Positions 54,901-62,295 of a stretch of 64,000 bases of DNA are shown here, piece after piece. This stretch comes from Ditylenchus dipsaci. Taxonomy: Eukaryota; Nematoda; Chromadorea; Rhabditida; Anguinidae. Location of the stretch: positions 62,001 through 126,000 of the forward strand of contig SADC01000943.1 in assembly GCA_004194705.1 (NCBI GenBank). The letters run 5' to 3'. The translations under genes and the position numbers were made by a program. Positions within the stretch are counted from its first letter, which is position 1. Every line of letters begins with the position of its first letter. The notes under the pieces were generated by a model. That model did not search any database. It had not been told where the DNA came from and saw only the letters and a program-made list of their open reading frames with translations.

Positions 54901-55712
54901 TGGTAGGACATGGGCGTTTATTAGAAGGTGGGCTTTTATTTTTCAACACCCCTCGGGACATGGGCGTTTATTAGAAGGTGGGCGTTTATTAGAAGGTGGG
55001 CTTTTATTTTTCAACACCCCTCGGGACATGGGCGTTTATTAGAAGGTGGGCGTTCATAAGAAGATGGGCTTTTATTAGAAGATATACGGTAAGCAGGGTT
55101 GTGGAATTCTCCGAAATTTCGGAGAATTCTCTCGATAACTCTCCAGAATTACCAGTTTTTCATTATAGAATCCCACATTTACTCGAGAGAATTCTCCGAG
55201 AATTCTCCGATTTTTATTTTTTCGGAGAATTCCACAACCCTACGTATAACCAATTGCGAACTTATGGACCAACCCTATACGATTTATACGATACATTTAT
55301 TAGCCACTTAAAAAGGTCGGGTGTTGTATTCGCTAGTAGCGCCGTCGATTGTCATGCTTTACGGAGGCATGTGTATACTCAAAATTTGATGTTTTAAAAA
55401 AATTTAGTTTTGCCAAATAACGCACATTCTTAATCGAAAGAACTCTACCTTATGGGAAAACTGCAACCAGAAAGTTTTGCTAATGGTCAAAACAATGACT
55501 GGACGCATAAGAGATTCACCAGTTGGAATCACACTCTGGAATTTTGCGATCATTACCAACTCTTTAATGTTTGCCGTAAGTAGCAATATGAAAACTTAAA
55601 GTATTGATTCTTTGTTTTTCAGTGTCTATCTATGATTATTTCATCTGTTATATTACTCATAGAGTGGAATATCGGAAGTGCATATGACAAGCCACAGCTG
55701 AAAAGTGAATAA
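39978..55712 (+). CDS. Gustatory-receptor-type seven-transmembrane chemoreceptor, partial
   Basis: Seven plus-strand exons were recognised: G1 39978-40181 (LALDTIHLIVFSTQTFITMV, two membrane segments), G2 40646-40911 (FDGTVNFIMQLLEDSLEIRI, then MTIATAAINTYFIMAAW after a frame slip), G3 45081-45221 (NLILWFFVAIMDVCMVFVWA, VSSLFASSVMCLTFQLEHFN), G4 45994-46113 (cytoplasmic loop, HTSFSEHNLLGEKIEMLDSG), G5 52148-52318 (LYALVTMLMGTVTNILSF, FANYFLVSLFQFYAICVV), G6 55408-55575 (VKTMTGRIRDSPVGITLWNF) and G7 55623-55712 (CLSMIISSVILLIEW, tail, stop). G3 to G7 are all joined in phase 0, like the conserved phase-0 introns at the 3' end of insect-type Gr genes. Roughly seven hydrophobic segments and a long intracellular loop before the last two fit the Gr family, whose members are ligand-gated channels of sensory neurons. 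The N-terminal exon was not found. Introns of 0.5-6 kb hold most of the transposons of this region. G2 needs two homopolymer corrections. Confidence 0.65.
41235..42586. mobile_element. hAT-like element, GTGAATTCATCGAC motif family, 1.35 kb
   Basis: It sits inside a pogo-type MITE. The MITE terminus is duplicated around it (ATTTTCTC at left, ATTTCCTC at right, 7 of 8 matching), giving a hAT-like 8-bp duplication. The left end has GGTAAATTCATCGGCGGTGAATTCATCGACAGG and the right end an array of inverted GTCGATGAATTCAC motifs. The interior holds tRNA-like B-box sequences (AAGGTTCGAATCCCGG, near 41341; CAGGTTCGACTACC, near 41741) and another palindromic MITE (41481-41711). No transposase. Confidence 0.75.
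41481..41711. mobile_element. Palindromic MITE, AAAATGCC motif family, 231 bp
   Basis: Ends TGCGATCTTCCTACCATTTGG and the complement of CCAAATGGTAAGAAGATCGCA. The interior is an array of AAAATGCC(AA) and GGTAAAAATG motifs that fold back around ~41597. Clear target duplications were not found. Confidence 0.8.
42830..43440. other. GC-richer stretch of unknown nature
   Basis: About 600 bases with clearly higher GC than the surroundings (for example CGCGGAGCAGCGCTTCACAA, TCACCATCGGGCTCACTCTTAG). Short open frames exist in all directions (plus: TVTRSSRSCALIRQRYVWQR; minus: GVMTEFEVKMVMTEIGDGNI) but none is long or flanked by clear splice sites. It could be a decayed coding or retroelement segment, or foreign DNA. 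Function not known. Confidence 0.4.
43661..43858 (-). CDS. Probable internal exon, unknown gene, inside receptor intron
   Basis: On the minus strand TTTTTCTCTCATAG opens 66 codons that read YLPFLVEIDNRPANNAGSGK, ICSLGSRKICFNSVCAQYFS, and SLTEGTGNGIYYVTVVPGKH, ending at AAAG/GTAAGA. Both splice sites are strong and codon content looks coding. It would be antisense and nested in the intron between chemoreceptor exons G2 and G3. The family is not recognised; three Cys and the segment NGIYYVTVVPG suggest an extracellular beta-rich domain. Confidence 0.45.
43985..44200. repeat. Foldback next to a Tigger element
   Basis: TACTTCTATGGTTTAGATCACACCTTC and TGTCGAGATTTTTT are mirrored by AATCTCGACAGAAAATGAAGGTGTGATCTAAACCATAGAAGTA (44156-44198). 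Confidence 0.85.
44211..44638. mobile_element. Tigger-type foldback, 428 bp
   Basis: Ends CAGTCGACTCTTTATATAAC and the complement of GTTATATAGAGAGTCGACTG, TA on both sides. It shares GCAAGGATTCCAATTTTGCCGATC with 12291-12726. The arms are somewhat diverged. Confidence 0.88.
45250..45700. other. Spacer with GTTAAGTTTG-rich patch
   Basis: Intron of the receptor gene. 45545-45615 is a low-complexity run of GGTTAAGTTTGG-like units. Otherwise nothing was recognised. Confidence 0.45.
45705..45937. mobile_element. Pogo-type MITE, 233 bp
   Basis: Ends CCGTATTTTCTTTAATTATAG and the complement of ATAATTAGAGAAAATACGG. Core GTTGAGCATCCAAAAATCTCGAGATCGAC. TA on the left; TT replaces TA on the right. Confidence 0.85.
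46348..47159. mobile_element. hAT-like element, GTGAATTCATCCAC motif family, with GC-richer interior
   Basis: Flanked by the direct repeat CTTGTTC (46341-46347 and 47160-47166). Both ends carry tandem GGTGAATTCATCCACGATG-type motifs in inverted orientation, a sister family of 41235-42586 (CATCCAC instead of CATCGAC). The interior (46610-46960) is GC-richer. On the minus strand it shows KKFSPKRVPMENQVPSVL, a GT donor, a 44-nt intron and an open frame with KRMQGNVQEQAISSKETTHA ending NTCIF-stop after one frame slip. It may be a captured or decayed gene piece. Confidence 0.65.
47340..47575. mobile_element. Pogo-type MITE with altered ends, 236 bp
   Basis: Ends CCGTAAAAACTCTATTAACTA and the complement of TAGTTAATAGAGTTTTTACGG, TA on both sides. 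Its core is the same as that of the split MITE at 41223-42814, but the terminal 20 bases differ except for CCGTA and the CTCTA block. Confidence 0.85.
47640..47824. mobile_element. Foldback of the AAGGACCATACTTGTT family
   Basis: AAAAGACCATACTTGTTGAT and the complement of ATCAACAAGTATGGTCTTTT, with ACTCTTTGAAGTTATTTCGAGCGA inside. Same family as 18991-19164. Confidence 0.8.
47872..48417. mobile_element. Tigger-type foldback with nested pogo MITE
   Basis: Ends CAGTCGACGCTCGATATAAC and complement, TA on both sides. The left arm is interrupted at a TA by a 117-bp pogo-type MITE (47978-48094). Without it, the arms (CCGATTTTACCTGTCGTTTTTG and complement) pair around ~48215. Confidence 0.88.
47978..48094. 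mobile_element. Nested pogo-type MITE, 117 bp
   Basis: CCGTATTTCCTCTACTAGGAG to GTTCCTATTAGAGGAAATACGG between TA dinucleotides. The interior is a run of TCTAATAAGCGCACC repeats. Its insertion into a Tigger arm shows that the pogo family was active after that Tigger copy had settled. Confidence 0.88.
48418..49309. other. No gene seen
   Basis: Receptor-gene intron. 49068-49160 (GTTGTGGCGCACTTCGAGAGCTACAAGACC) is a diverged half copy of the foldback at 62296-62560. An isolated Tigger end (ACAGTCAAGTCTCTGATTATC) lies at 49274. Confidence 0.45.
49915..50610. repeat. Family R repeat split by a hAT-like insertion
   Basis: The left part (CCCCTTCGGGGACGCAGGGGG, GAGATGCGCACACCCACATACC, ACTCGAAAGTGACTCTGAAT) and right part (GCATGAAAAAACATGCATACC, AACTATGTTCAACATC) are separated by the element at 50008-50523. 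Confidence 0.8.
50008..50523. mobile_element. hAT-like foldback, TGACACTGACA motif family, 516 bp
   Basis: A perfect 8-bp target duplication CTCTGAAT (50000-50007 and 50524-50531) flanks CAGTGTTTTCATAATTCACAC and its complement. Each end has five or six tandem CTGACA(N)TGACA motifs. The arms of ~250 bp are almost perfect reverse complements with the centre near 50266. Confidence 0.92.
50745..50935. mobile_element. Foldback, ATACTAAGATTGAGTGGGGTGG family
   Basis: AATATTAGTATAACCACCCC and ACTCAATCTTAGTATCACCACCCC are mirrored by GAGTGGGGCGGTTATACTAAAATTGAGTGGGGTGGTTATACTAATATT. It interrupts a family S arm. Confidence 0.85.
51110..51870. repeat. Large inverted repeat with tRNA-like arms
   Basis: AGCCATTTAGGTTTGAAAAG...GGCGCAGTGCGTAAGCG is mirrored by TTACGCACTGCGCCATGAAA...AACCCTAAATGGCTCC. 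The outer parts (ATTAGGACGTACTGTCTTTC and complement) extend the arms into family S sequence. The arms include an A-box-like TGGCGCAGTGCGTAAGCG and B-box-like GCAGATTCGATTC. A pogo-type MITE occupies the centre. Confidence 0.75.
51358..51618. mobile_element. Pogo-type MITE, 261 bp
   Basis: CCGTATATTCTCGATTAGAAG to CCTTCTAATAGAGAATATACGG between TA dinucleotides. The CCGTATAT ends are closest to those of the transposase-bearing element at 53589-55089. Core GGTTGAGCACGCAAAAATCTC. Confidence 0.9.
52790..53295. repeat. Foldback, ~500 bp
   Basis: CAGGCTCTACCCCGTTAGCGCCCAAATTGTTTGCGCCAAAAATCG is mirrored by TTTTTGGCGCAAACAATTTGGGCGCTAACAGGGTAGAGCC. The inner arms (AAGTTAATACTCAAATTGATGCCAGAGAGAAGGGC and complement) also pair, with centre near 53065. 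A half copy lies at 22540-22700. Confidence 0.88.
53589..55089 (+). mobile_element. Pogo-like DNA transposon with deleted transposase
   Basis: Terminal repeats CCGTATATCTTCTATTAAAAG and the complement of TTTTATTAGAAGATATACGG, with TA on both sides (53587-53588, 55090-55091). The 1.5 kb interior holds a pogo-type transposase gene lacking most of its catalytic domain (53919-54868). Subterminal direct repeats of GACATGGGCGTTTATTAGAAGGTGGGC lie at 53640-53695 and three or more times at 54905-55065. It is the only element here that links the CCGTAT-type MITEs to a transposase. Confidence 0.85.
53919..54868 (+). pseudogene. Pogo-like transposase, internally deleted
   Basis: From ATG at 53919 (acidic MDNCSAEQALLEEVVEES), a short intron leads to RNRKRHHYDAATKLEAVNWA and KYKVDRKRIRQWISQ, the helix-turn-helix DNA-binding domain. 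After an in-frame TAG (54282) comes GFIPGGCTKFIQ and, across a 56-nt intron, PDVSWNKPFKGFIRDYYTTW, then EWVDRAWNELSKELIMKSFE. A second intron (54587-54636) leads to CGLTTPVDGSGDGQIACF and the acidic end. The last segments are the C-terminal end of the pogo/Tigger DDE domain (IPGGCTKxIQPLDVSxNKPFK in the family). The N-terminal two catalytic acidic residues and about 150 residues are deleted, so no active enzyme is possible. The product could still bind the terminal repeats. Confidence 0.85.
55094..55242. mobile_element. Palindromic MITE, GAGAATTCTCCGA motif family
   Basis: CAGGGTTGTGGAATTCTCCG to CGGAGAATTCCACAACCCTA. Five or six GGAGAATTCTC blocks fill 149 bp. The ends resemble the hAT-like CAGGGTTG type, but no 8-bp duplication is visible. 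It begins only 3 bases after the TA that closes the pogo element. Confidence 0.7.
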
Positions 55713-56230
55713 AAACCATTTGTAGTTATGAATTTTTTCATTTAGTATTTTACAATGCTCAGAAATATTTTTTTTATTAAAAACATTTGTTTCTGTTTTA
55801 TAACATTTTATTTGTATTTGAATTGTGTAACGAAAATTCCAATTTTCGATGTTTTTGCTTCAAATTATAAAATCAAAGAAATTTTTTGATATTGCGAAAG
55901 TTTTAGTATTGTCAGGGGATCTAAATTTTTATTAAACTCGTTGGAATTTTTTGTTCTTTACATGAGAAGACTGGTCTTCAACTAAAGTTTTTAAAGAGAA
56001 ACTGATGCCATCACATGGCAATCACATGGCGCAAGATGATGACGCTACTGCAAAAAAAACAATTACACGCTTGGCATTATAACGGTTCTCTCTCATTTTC
56101 AGAAATTTGGACAAAACTCGTTTGGTCAGCAAACCTGTTTAAATTGAAAGATTATCTGTCTTAAAAAAGGTTTTGCAGTGTATTATACAAATATTGTAGT
56201 ATTAAAATACTAGAAATAACTGTAAAATGC
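55713..56230. other. 3' flank of the receptor gene, no gene seen
   Basis: AT-rich. An AATAAAAACC at the receptor stop overlaps the TAA and might serve as the polyadenylation signal. Nothing else was recognised. Confidence 0.35.
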
Positions 56231-56254
56231 AATGCAAAATCTTTTTAAGACAAA

Positions 56255-56660
56255 AAGTCGACGCTACTTGCTTTATTTAACCCCCCCCCCCCTCTCAATA
56301 AAGTTTTTTTAAAGTATTTTTAAACACCCTATATCGACTCAAAACCACTTCAGAAGTTCAAAGAAGACATTATTTTCCGAGTTTTGATCAATAAAATAAT
56401 TAGTTTTGGGCAATTTGCTATTTTGACTTTTTGCCTGTTTACCATGTTTTGCAACATGTTTTTGCAAAAAAACATCAGCAGGCTTTTTGAATGCCAGATA
56501 GTCAAACACTACAGTCAGGGATTCTCATGTTAAAGAGATTTAGGGCTGTAATGGGTTGGAATGGACCGAAAGGGGGCCAATTTTGAACAGAAATAAAAAT
56601 GTTGCACATGGGGTGTATTGTTATTGTTTCACACTAGGGTTTATATGCAAGTAGCGCCAA
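56255..56660. repeat. Family R repeat, partial
   Basis: GTCGACGCTACTTGCTTTATTTAAC with a C12 run, AACACCCTATATCGACTCAA and GGGCCAATTTTGAACAG. The GC hairpin half is missing; a second GCAAGTAGCGCC end closes it near 56656. Confidence 0.6.
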
Positions 56661-56699
56661 AAGCCTTTAGGCTGTTTGTGGAGGGAAGGGAATGGACCG

Positions 56700-56986
56700 G
56701 CAAAAATTGCGCGCCTGAAAATTGCGTGCAAGGTTTTTTTATATTCAAAAGGCGAATTTTCAGATATTTTTTAAAGTGATGATACTATCAGGTAGCTTCA
56801 CGTTTTTTATTTTCTATAAGGTATCATTTGAAAAACACGCTTGCGAAAGTGCAATCGGTAGAACTCGTGAGAATCAAAAAAATGCAAAAAAAAGGTTTAC
56901 AAGATATTTACTCTATGCTGAGATATAAACCCTCAAAGTCGAGGGGCCCGTTTATTAGAGATTCCCGTTAATAGAGAAAATACGGT
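56700..56986. mobile_element. Pogo-type MITE, right end clear
   Basis: The right end CCCGTTAATAGAGAAAATACGG (followed by TA, 56987-56988) and core GGTAGAACTCGTGAGAATC, GATATAAACCCTCAAAGTCG. The left terminus is not recognisable. Confidence 0.7.
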
Positions 56987-56999
56987 AAGCATATTTGGA

Positions 57000-57670
57000 T
57001 TTCCGAATATGCTTTGCGCAACTCTTATCCAGATGTGGGAAACCAATAAAATGGATATAAATTTGCTAGACTCGGTAATTGAAACTGGCAGAGCAGAATA
57101 TGTACCTGTGCCAACTCAAAAATTGTCCTTTTCAATCGAAAATAACATATTTTGTACATAATCGACTGGTTTTTATTTTCGTGAATGCAGATCGAGTAAG
57201 CTTTTCATGACATTTTTTGTGTATAAATTCGAAAACACGATTTTTTCTAGGTCTCTACTGTGGTTTGGATCCTGGTCTGTGGAAGGTCTCTGAATGGGCA
57301 AGAACCAAATCGCTGGAAACCAAGCGAAAATCGTTTTTTCGACATCCAAAAACCTGCCATAAAAAACTGAGTTGATCTGCGTTTACAGAATTTCAAATTC
57401 GTATCAGGACAAAAAATTATGGCTGTTTAAAAGTGGGCATACTTCTTAAAGAATCCTGTATTCTAATTCATAAAATTAAATTTACTCACGACAGTGCGTG
57501 GATTTTTTAAGTGAATGTATTTTTCAAAAGAAAAAAGCAATTATAAAGTGTCTAGGTATTGTCGAATAATTCTTCATTCTTTCAAATGGTTTAACTTTTC
57601 TATTTTAGCATCTTAAATGTTCAGTTTTTAACTAATAACTTCTGAATTTGTCTTTAAATTAATGAATTTA
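57000..57670. other. No gene seen
   Basis: AT-rich spacer. A moderately GC-richer patch at 57250-57310 (TCTACTGTGGTTTGGATCCTGG) has no clear splice sites. Confidence 0.4.
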
Positions 57671-57679
57671 TATCGTGTA

Positions 57680-57861
57680 CACTCGAAGTTCTATATAACG
57701 ACTCTCAAGGGACCGGCTAAGCCGAGTCGTTATAATGAGCGTCGTTATAAAGAGCGTCGTTTTGACGTAAATGAGGTCGTTCGTGACAAAATAGCGTTTT
57801 TTCCGGGTCTTTATAGGGAGCGGGTCGTTACAAAGAGCGTCGTTATAGAGAGCGTTGACTG
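57680..57861. mobile_element. Tigger-type MITE, GTCGTTATA motif variant
   Basis: The left end CACTCGAAGTTCTATATAACG and right end TTATAGAGAGCGTTGACTG are flanked by TA. The interior is a series of GAGCGTCGTTATAAAGAGCG repeats. Confidence 0.75.
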
Positions 57862-58129
57862 TATTCTTTACAAAATCATTCAAAGGAATCATTTTTCGAC
57901 TTATAAAAATCTGGCGCTACTGTAATATATAATTCTCTAAGCGTCTAAAGGCACTTTCAAACCCAGGAACTTGTGGTGCAGGCATAAGTATAAGTACTTT
58001 TCATGGACCAAACCGATCAGCGGGGTGGACCGCGCGGGTTTACTCCTAGGTCTAGCACTTTTTGAGTGCTAGGCTAAATTTTTGGATGCTGGGTCTTTGG
58101 CCCGGCCTTATAAAAGTGTTCTTCGGTGA

Positions 58130-58600
58130 AAAAGCAAAGATGTTGAACATAGTTTTGAATACTGGGGCCTACCGCATAAATAACTCTGCTATGCATACAT
58201 TTTATGCATCCAGAGTCACTTTCGAATGATTTGTGTCTAAGGTATGTGGGTGTGCGCATCTCAACTCCAATCACGCTGCGCCTTCGAAGATGGCGCAGGG
58301 GCTTGGTCGGTTAGAGATGTGCGCACTCACTTACCTTAGACATAATTCCGAGAAGACTCTTGAACAAAAGTGCATTTAGAGACTATTTTTGCCCAGCTCC
58401 AGTGACCAAAACATGCCAAAACAGGCAAATGGTCGAAATTTCAAAATGTCCAAAACTCAATTTTTTATTAACCAGAACTCAAAAATAATGTCTTTTTTGA
58501 ACTCCCGAGGCAATTTTGGGTCGATATAGGGTGTTTAAAAACACTTTAAAAAAAAATTCATTAAGGGGGGGGGTATACTCCGGTAGGGTCAAAGATCGTA
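58130..58600. repeat. Family R repeat, full length
   Basis: GATGTTGAACATAGTTTTGAATACTGGGGCCTACC, CTATGCATACATTTTATGCATCCAGAGTCAC, the hairpin ACGCTGCGCCTTCGAAGATGGCGCAGGGGC, AGAGATGTGCGCACTCACTTACCTTAGACATAATTCCGAG, TCGATATAGGGTGTTTAAA and a G9 run near 58570. Confidence 0.75.
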
Positions 58601-58931
58601 CAAGCCGAGAACTGTGGGATCGCTGAAGTTTTGTTCCCCGTAGCGTCGCACAAGTTTAAGGTTTTTGAACAAGTCTTTGAAATTTCGCACCAGAGTGTGC
58701 TGGTCTTACTGTCAGGCCTTGGTGTGCTAACCCTTGTCTAGGTTGGGGTCAATGTGACCCCAGGACACTTTTACATAAGCGCCAAATTTTATTTCACACA
58801 TTTCGAAAGGCTGATTTTCGTGGCTTCATTTGTCTCTTCGTTAACTGCATTTTTACTTCATTTCTGAGGACTTAAAACTTTTTAAGAAACAATTTCGTGT
58901 ATTTGAATATTTTCCTTATTTCAAAGACAGC

Positions 58932-61900
58932 ATGCTTTCAAAAACAGTTGCTATTATTTTATTATTTGTTTTCTTAAATATTATGTCCACTCATGGTAAG
59001 CTTTAAAGCTAAATTTTTTTAAAGATGAATAAAGTTAACATACGATATTTGAGTGTTCATGATATGCGTGGTCCTGATTTTCGAACTTGAGACTGCTACC
59101 ACCCCCCCCCCCGTTGTTGTTTTTTCAAAATTTCCAACAATTCTTTTCATAACAACCTTTATACCAGTCAGGGTGGTATACTCGACAATTACCTCAGCCA
59201 TCACCCTCATCCGGCTGATGGCTGAAAATTTTTCTCAGCCTCAGCCGTCAGCCATGCCCAAAAAGTTTTCTCAGCCGTCAGCCTTAGCCGGCTGATGGCT
59301 GAGTTTAATCTCAGCCGGCTGAGTTTGAATTAAGCCGGTTGTACTGTAAAAATCATCAAGAATGAGAATTTTATTGGTTTGGGTATAAGTAGTAATAAAA
59401 CATACAAAGCAGATAGCAACACGCAACCATGCAGTCTAAAAGAACGTGCATTGCTTAATTTTAACAATAAGCCATAACCTGTAATAAAATTCAATTACTA
59501 AATTGATGGTCACTTAATTACTCAACTGTTAACCTTTTAATTACTGAAATGAATAAATCAATTTTTCTCATCTCTTTAAATTGTCAGAAAACAGTGGAAA
59601 TTTAAAAAAAAATTTCGAAACTTTGATAAAAAAAATCAGAAAAGTTTCTGTTAAAGAAGTTTCGAAAATTTTTCTCAGCCTCAGCCGTCAGCCATGCCCA
59701 AAAAGTTTTCTCAGCCATCAGCCTCAGCCGGCTGAGGTCTGAAAATTTCTCTCAGCCTCAGCCGTAAGCCAGGCTTAAAATTTTTTTCTCAGCCATCAGC
59801 CTCAGCCGGCTGATGGCTGAGTTTAACCTCAGCCGGCTGAAGTCAGCCGGCTGAGGTCACCACCCTGATACCAGTTAATATCTAATAGTTTACTGACTAT
59901 TTTTTTTACATGCTGCTACGCACAAAAACGATGGTCCTTCAAAAGGCTCAATACGAATCTTTAAACCTGTATATTCTAACTCCGAATTTCTGACTCCGTC
60001 TCTCCTATACTCTAAAGAGTCATTTCGAAGGAATCCAAAGAGGTATAGTGAGAGACGAAAGAGAAGTGTCCTCCGCCAATTCAAATTTTGCACATGCCGC
60101 TGCGCGCAAAAACCATGGTCCTTCAACGGCTGCTGGATTTTAAGCAGCCCGTAGATTATATGAATTTCAAAAAATAATTGTTAAAAAACCGATGGCATCA
60201 TACAACCAATAAACAATTCTAGAAATCGAGGTTACTGAAAAGATGAAATGTATATATCCTCGACACAACAAAGGCCAATGCCCTAAAGGGTGTGAATGCA
60301 GACGAACTGGATATTGCGGTAATTTTTTTGCATTGTTAATTGGTTCGGTAACACTTTACTTGGCCCCCCCCCACGGCTGACCCACTTTCGAGGTGAATTT
60401 TTAAAACCGATTGCATATTCGTGTTTCTCGACCCGGATTTTTACGGGAAATGATCATCAGATTCTGTGAAAGTGAAAAAAAAATTTTTGGGATTTGCCTT
60501 GGTCCCCCAAGGTCCCCAAGGTAAAATTTAGAAAATTTTGAAAAAAAATATTTTTAAATTGGCGCCTTTTGAATTTTAAAGGGATTAAGGGCTGTATAGG
60601 GAGGGGAAGGGAATAGAAGGAGTCACTTTTATGGCAAAACGATAGAATAGTAAATATATGTATTCTTCGACTGCCTCACCATGTTTTTCAACTGGGCCGT
60701 GGCAAAAAGAGACTCTATACGCATTTTTTGATCAAGAGTACTTCTCGGAATCATGTCTGAGGTAAGTGTGTGCGCGCATCTCTAACTCTCAAGCCCCCTG
60801 GGCACCCTTCGGGGGCGCAGGGGGCTTGGGGCTTGGAGTTGAGATGCGCACACCCACATACCTTAGACACAAATCACTCGAAAGTGACTCTGGATGCATG
60901 AAAAAGCATGCATGCCAGAGTTTATTTATGCGGTAGGCCCAGTATTCAAAACTATGTTCAACATCTTCTTGTTAGGGGCTTGTGTGATTAGTGGCCCTTT
61001 TATTCCCTTCCCTCCCAATACAGCCCTTAATCCCTTTAAAATTCAAAAGGCGCCAATTTAAAAAATATTTTTTTTTCAAATTTTTCAAAATTTTACCTTG
61101 GGGGACCAAGGCAAATCCCAAATTTTTTTTCTCTTTCACAGAATCTGATGATCATTTCCCGTAAAAATCCGGGTCGAGAAACACGAATATGCAATCGGTT
61201 TTAAAAATTCACCTCGAAAGTGGGTCAGCCGTGGGGGGGCCAAGTAAAGTCTAGCCATTGGTTCTTCGTACCACAATTACCATTATCGCACATAATTTAT
61301 TTAGCATTCATATGCTAATCACGCTTTACACAGCAGCAAGCAAACATCCACCCCTCCCTTTTTCACCTATTTCCCTGCCCTCGCTAAGCACTTATTGCAG
61401 CGAGAAAGGTTATGGAGCGTGATAAAAAGGAATATGTGGTTTATAAAAGCAAGCATGGTCGTGTCACACGACTCGTGTGTCCAATAATGCAGGGCTTGTT
61501 TAATGATAGGGATAACAGGCAAAAAAAAATAAATCTGAAACTTTATTTTGGCAAAAACTCAGGTAAAAATGCTCCAAAATATTGTTTTAGCACCGTAAGT
61601 TGCTCACAACGCGGTGTTCCAATATAAAAAATTTCGGCAGGATAAAATTTAGGGTCAGCAACGAATTAGAAGAATATCACTATTTTAGGCGGGCTTTTCG
61701 GGCCAGCTAAATCTGGAACATTTTTAGCCCGGCCAAGGCTGAAAAAAATGTATACTAGAATCAATTTCAAAACAACACGTACTTTTTAGCGTAGCGTTTG
61801 ATTCTGTTTTTCATTGCTGAAAGTAAAAAGACCGACAAATCGCTGTGCGAAAACGATTTAAATCAAAAATGTGGTTTCAACTCATAATTTTCAGAGCCAT

Positions 61901-61932
61901 ACAGCCTGAATGCCAAATGTTCAAAAGAATGA
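58932..61932 (+). CDS. Small secreted six-cysteine peptide, three exons
   Basis: Exon 1 (58932-58995) encodes a signal peptide: MLSKTVAIILLFVFLNIMST, with donor CATG/GTAAGC, phase 1. Exon 2 (60223-60318) follows the acceptor CAATTCTAG and encodes EIEVTEKMKC, then a Cys-rich stretch with CPKGCEC and RRTGYCG, with donor GCG/GTAATT, phase 1. Exon 3 (61895-61932) follows ATTTTCAG and ends in NAKCSKE and TGA. AATAAA lies at 62057-62062. The product is about 65 residues. The mature part has six Cys spaced C-x9-C-x3-C-x1-C-x5-C-x9-C, typical of small disulfide-stabilised peptides such as defensins, protease inhibitors, hormones or venom/saliva peptides; the sequence does not decide which. Intron 1 holds a hAT-like element and intron 2 a large foldback. 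The frame is intact throughout and all phases agree. Confidence 0.6.
59169..59867. mobile_element. hAT-like MITE, CAGCCGGCTGA motif family, 699 bp
   Basis: A perfect 8-bp target duplication ATACCAGT (59161-59168 and 59868-59875) flanks CAGGGTGGTATACTCG and the complement of TGAGGTCACCACCCTG. Both ends hold many CTCAGCCGGCTGAGG and CAGCCGTCAGCC motifs, most of them self-complementary. The middle is AT-rich with no coding capacity. It sits in intron 1 of the secreted-peptide gene. Confidence 0.92.
59930..60125. repeat. Diverged foldback of the AAGGACCATACTTGTT family
   Basis: CGCACAAAAACGATGGTCCTTC is repeated in direct orientation as CGCGCAAAAACCATGGTCCTTC near the other end. Between them, ATACTCTAAAGAGTCATTTCGAAG and GAGAGACGAAAGAGAAGTGTCC resemble 47700-47780. 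Confidence 0.5.
60350..61250. repeat. Large foldback with family R at its centre
   Basis: ACACTTTACTTGGCCCCCCCCCACGGCTGACCCACTTTCGAGG is mirrored by CCTCGAAAGTGGGTCAGCCGTGGGGGGGCCAAGTAAAGT. GATCATCAGATTCTGTGAAAG and GGATTTGCCTTGGTCCCCCAAGG are mirrored too. Inside lies a full family R unit (60740-60970) with hairpin CCCTGGGCACCCTTCGGGGGCGCAGGG. It occupies most of intron 2 of the secreted-peptide gene. Confidence 0.85.
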
Positions 61933-62295
61933 AGGAGCGCCTGTTTTTCACTGAACACTCAAATTAACTGTGACTCTAAAAAAAGTTTATTTTCATGTTT
62001 TTTTTTTTAAATTTTTTCAATTGTATAATTACAGGGCTCTTGTTAAAAAATTTTGAAATAAAGGACATTCTCAAAAAAATAAAGATTTAAATAACGGACA
62101 CGTCTTTAATCGCTGATTTTTCTTTGACAAGCACTTTATTTCTACACAAATCACAACAAGCACAACTATAAATTGTTTGCCGTATTTATTTATATAATGT
62201 ATTTATTAATAAAAAGAAGCAAAGAACGACAACGCTGTTTCTACCACGGAAACAAAAGATGCTGCGTCTACTAAGAAACAAAAGATAACTATGCT

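Noticed and set aside
61412..61627. 71-codon plus-strand frame (MERDKKEYVVYKSKHGR...)
   Set aside because: It has an ATG and moderate coding look but no splice context, and lies in intron 2 of the secreted-peptide gene. Not supported strongly enough to call.
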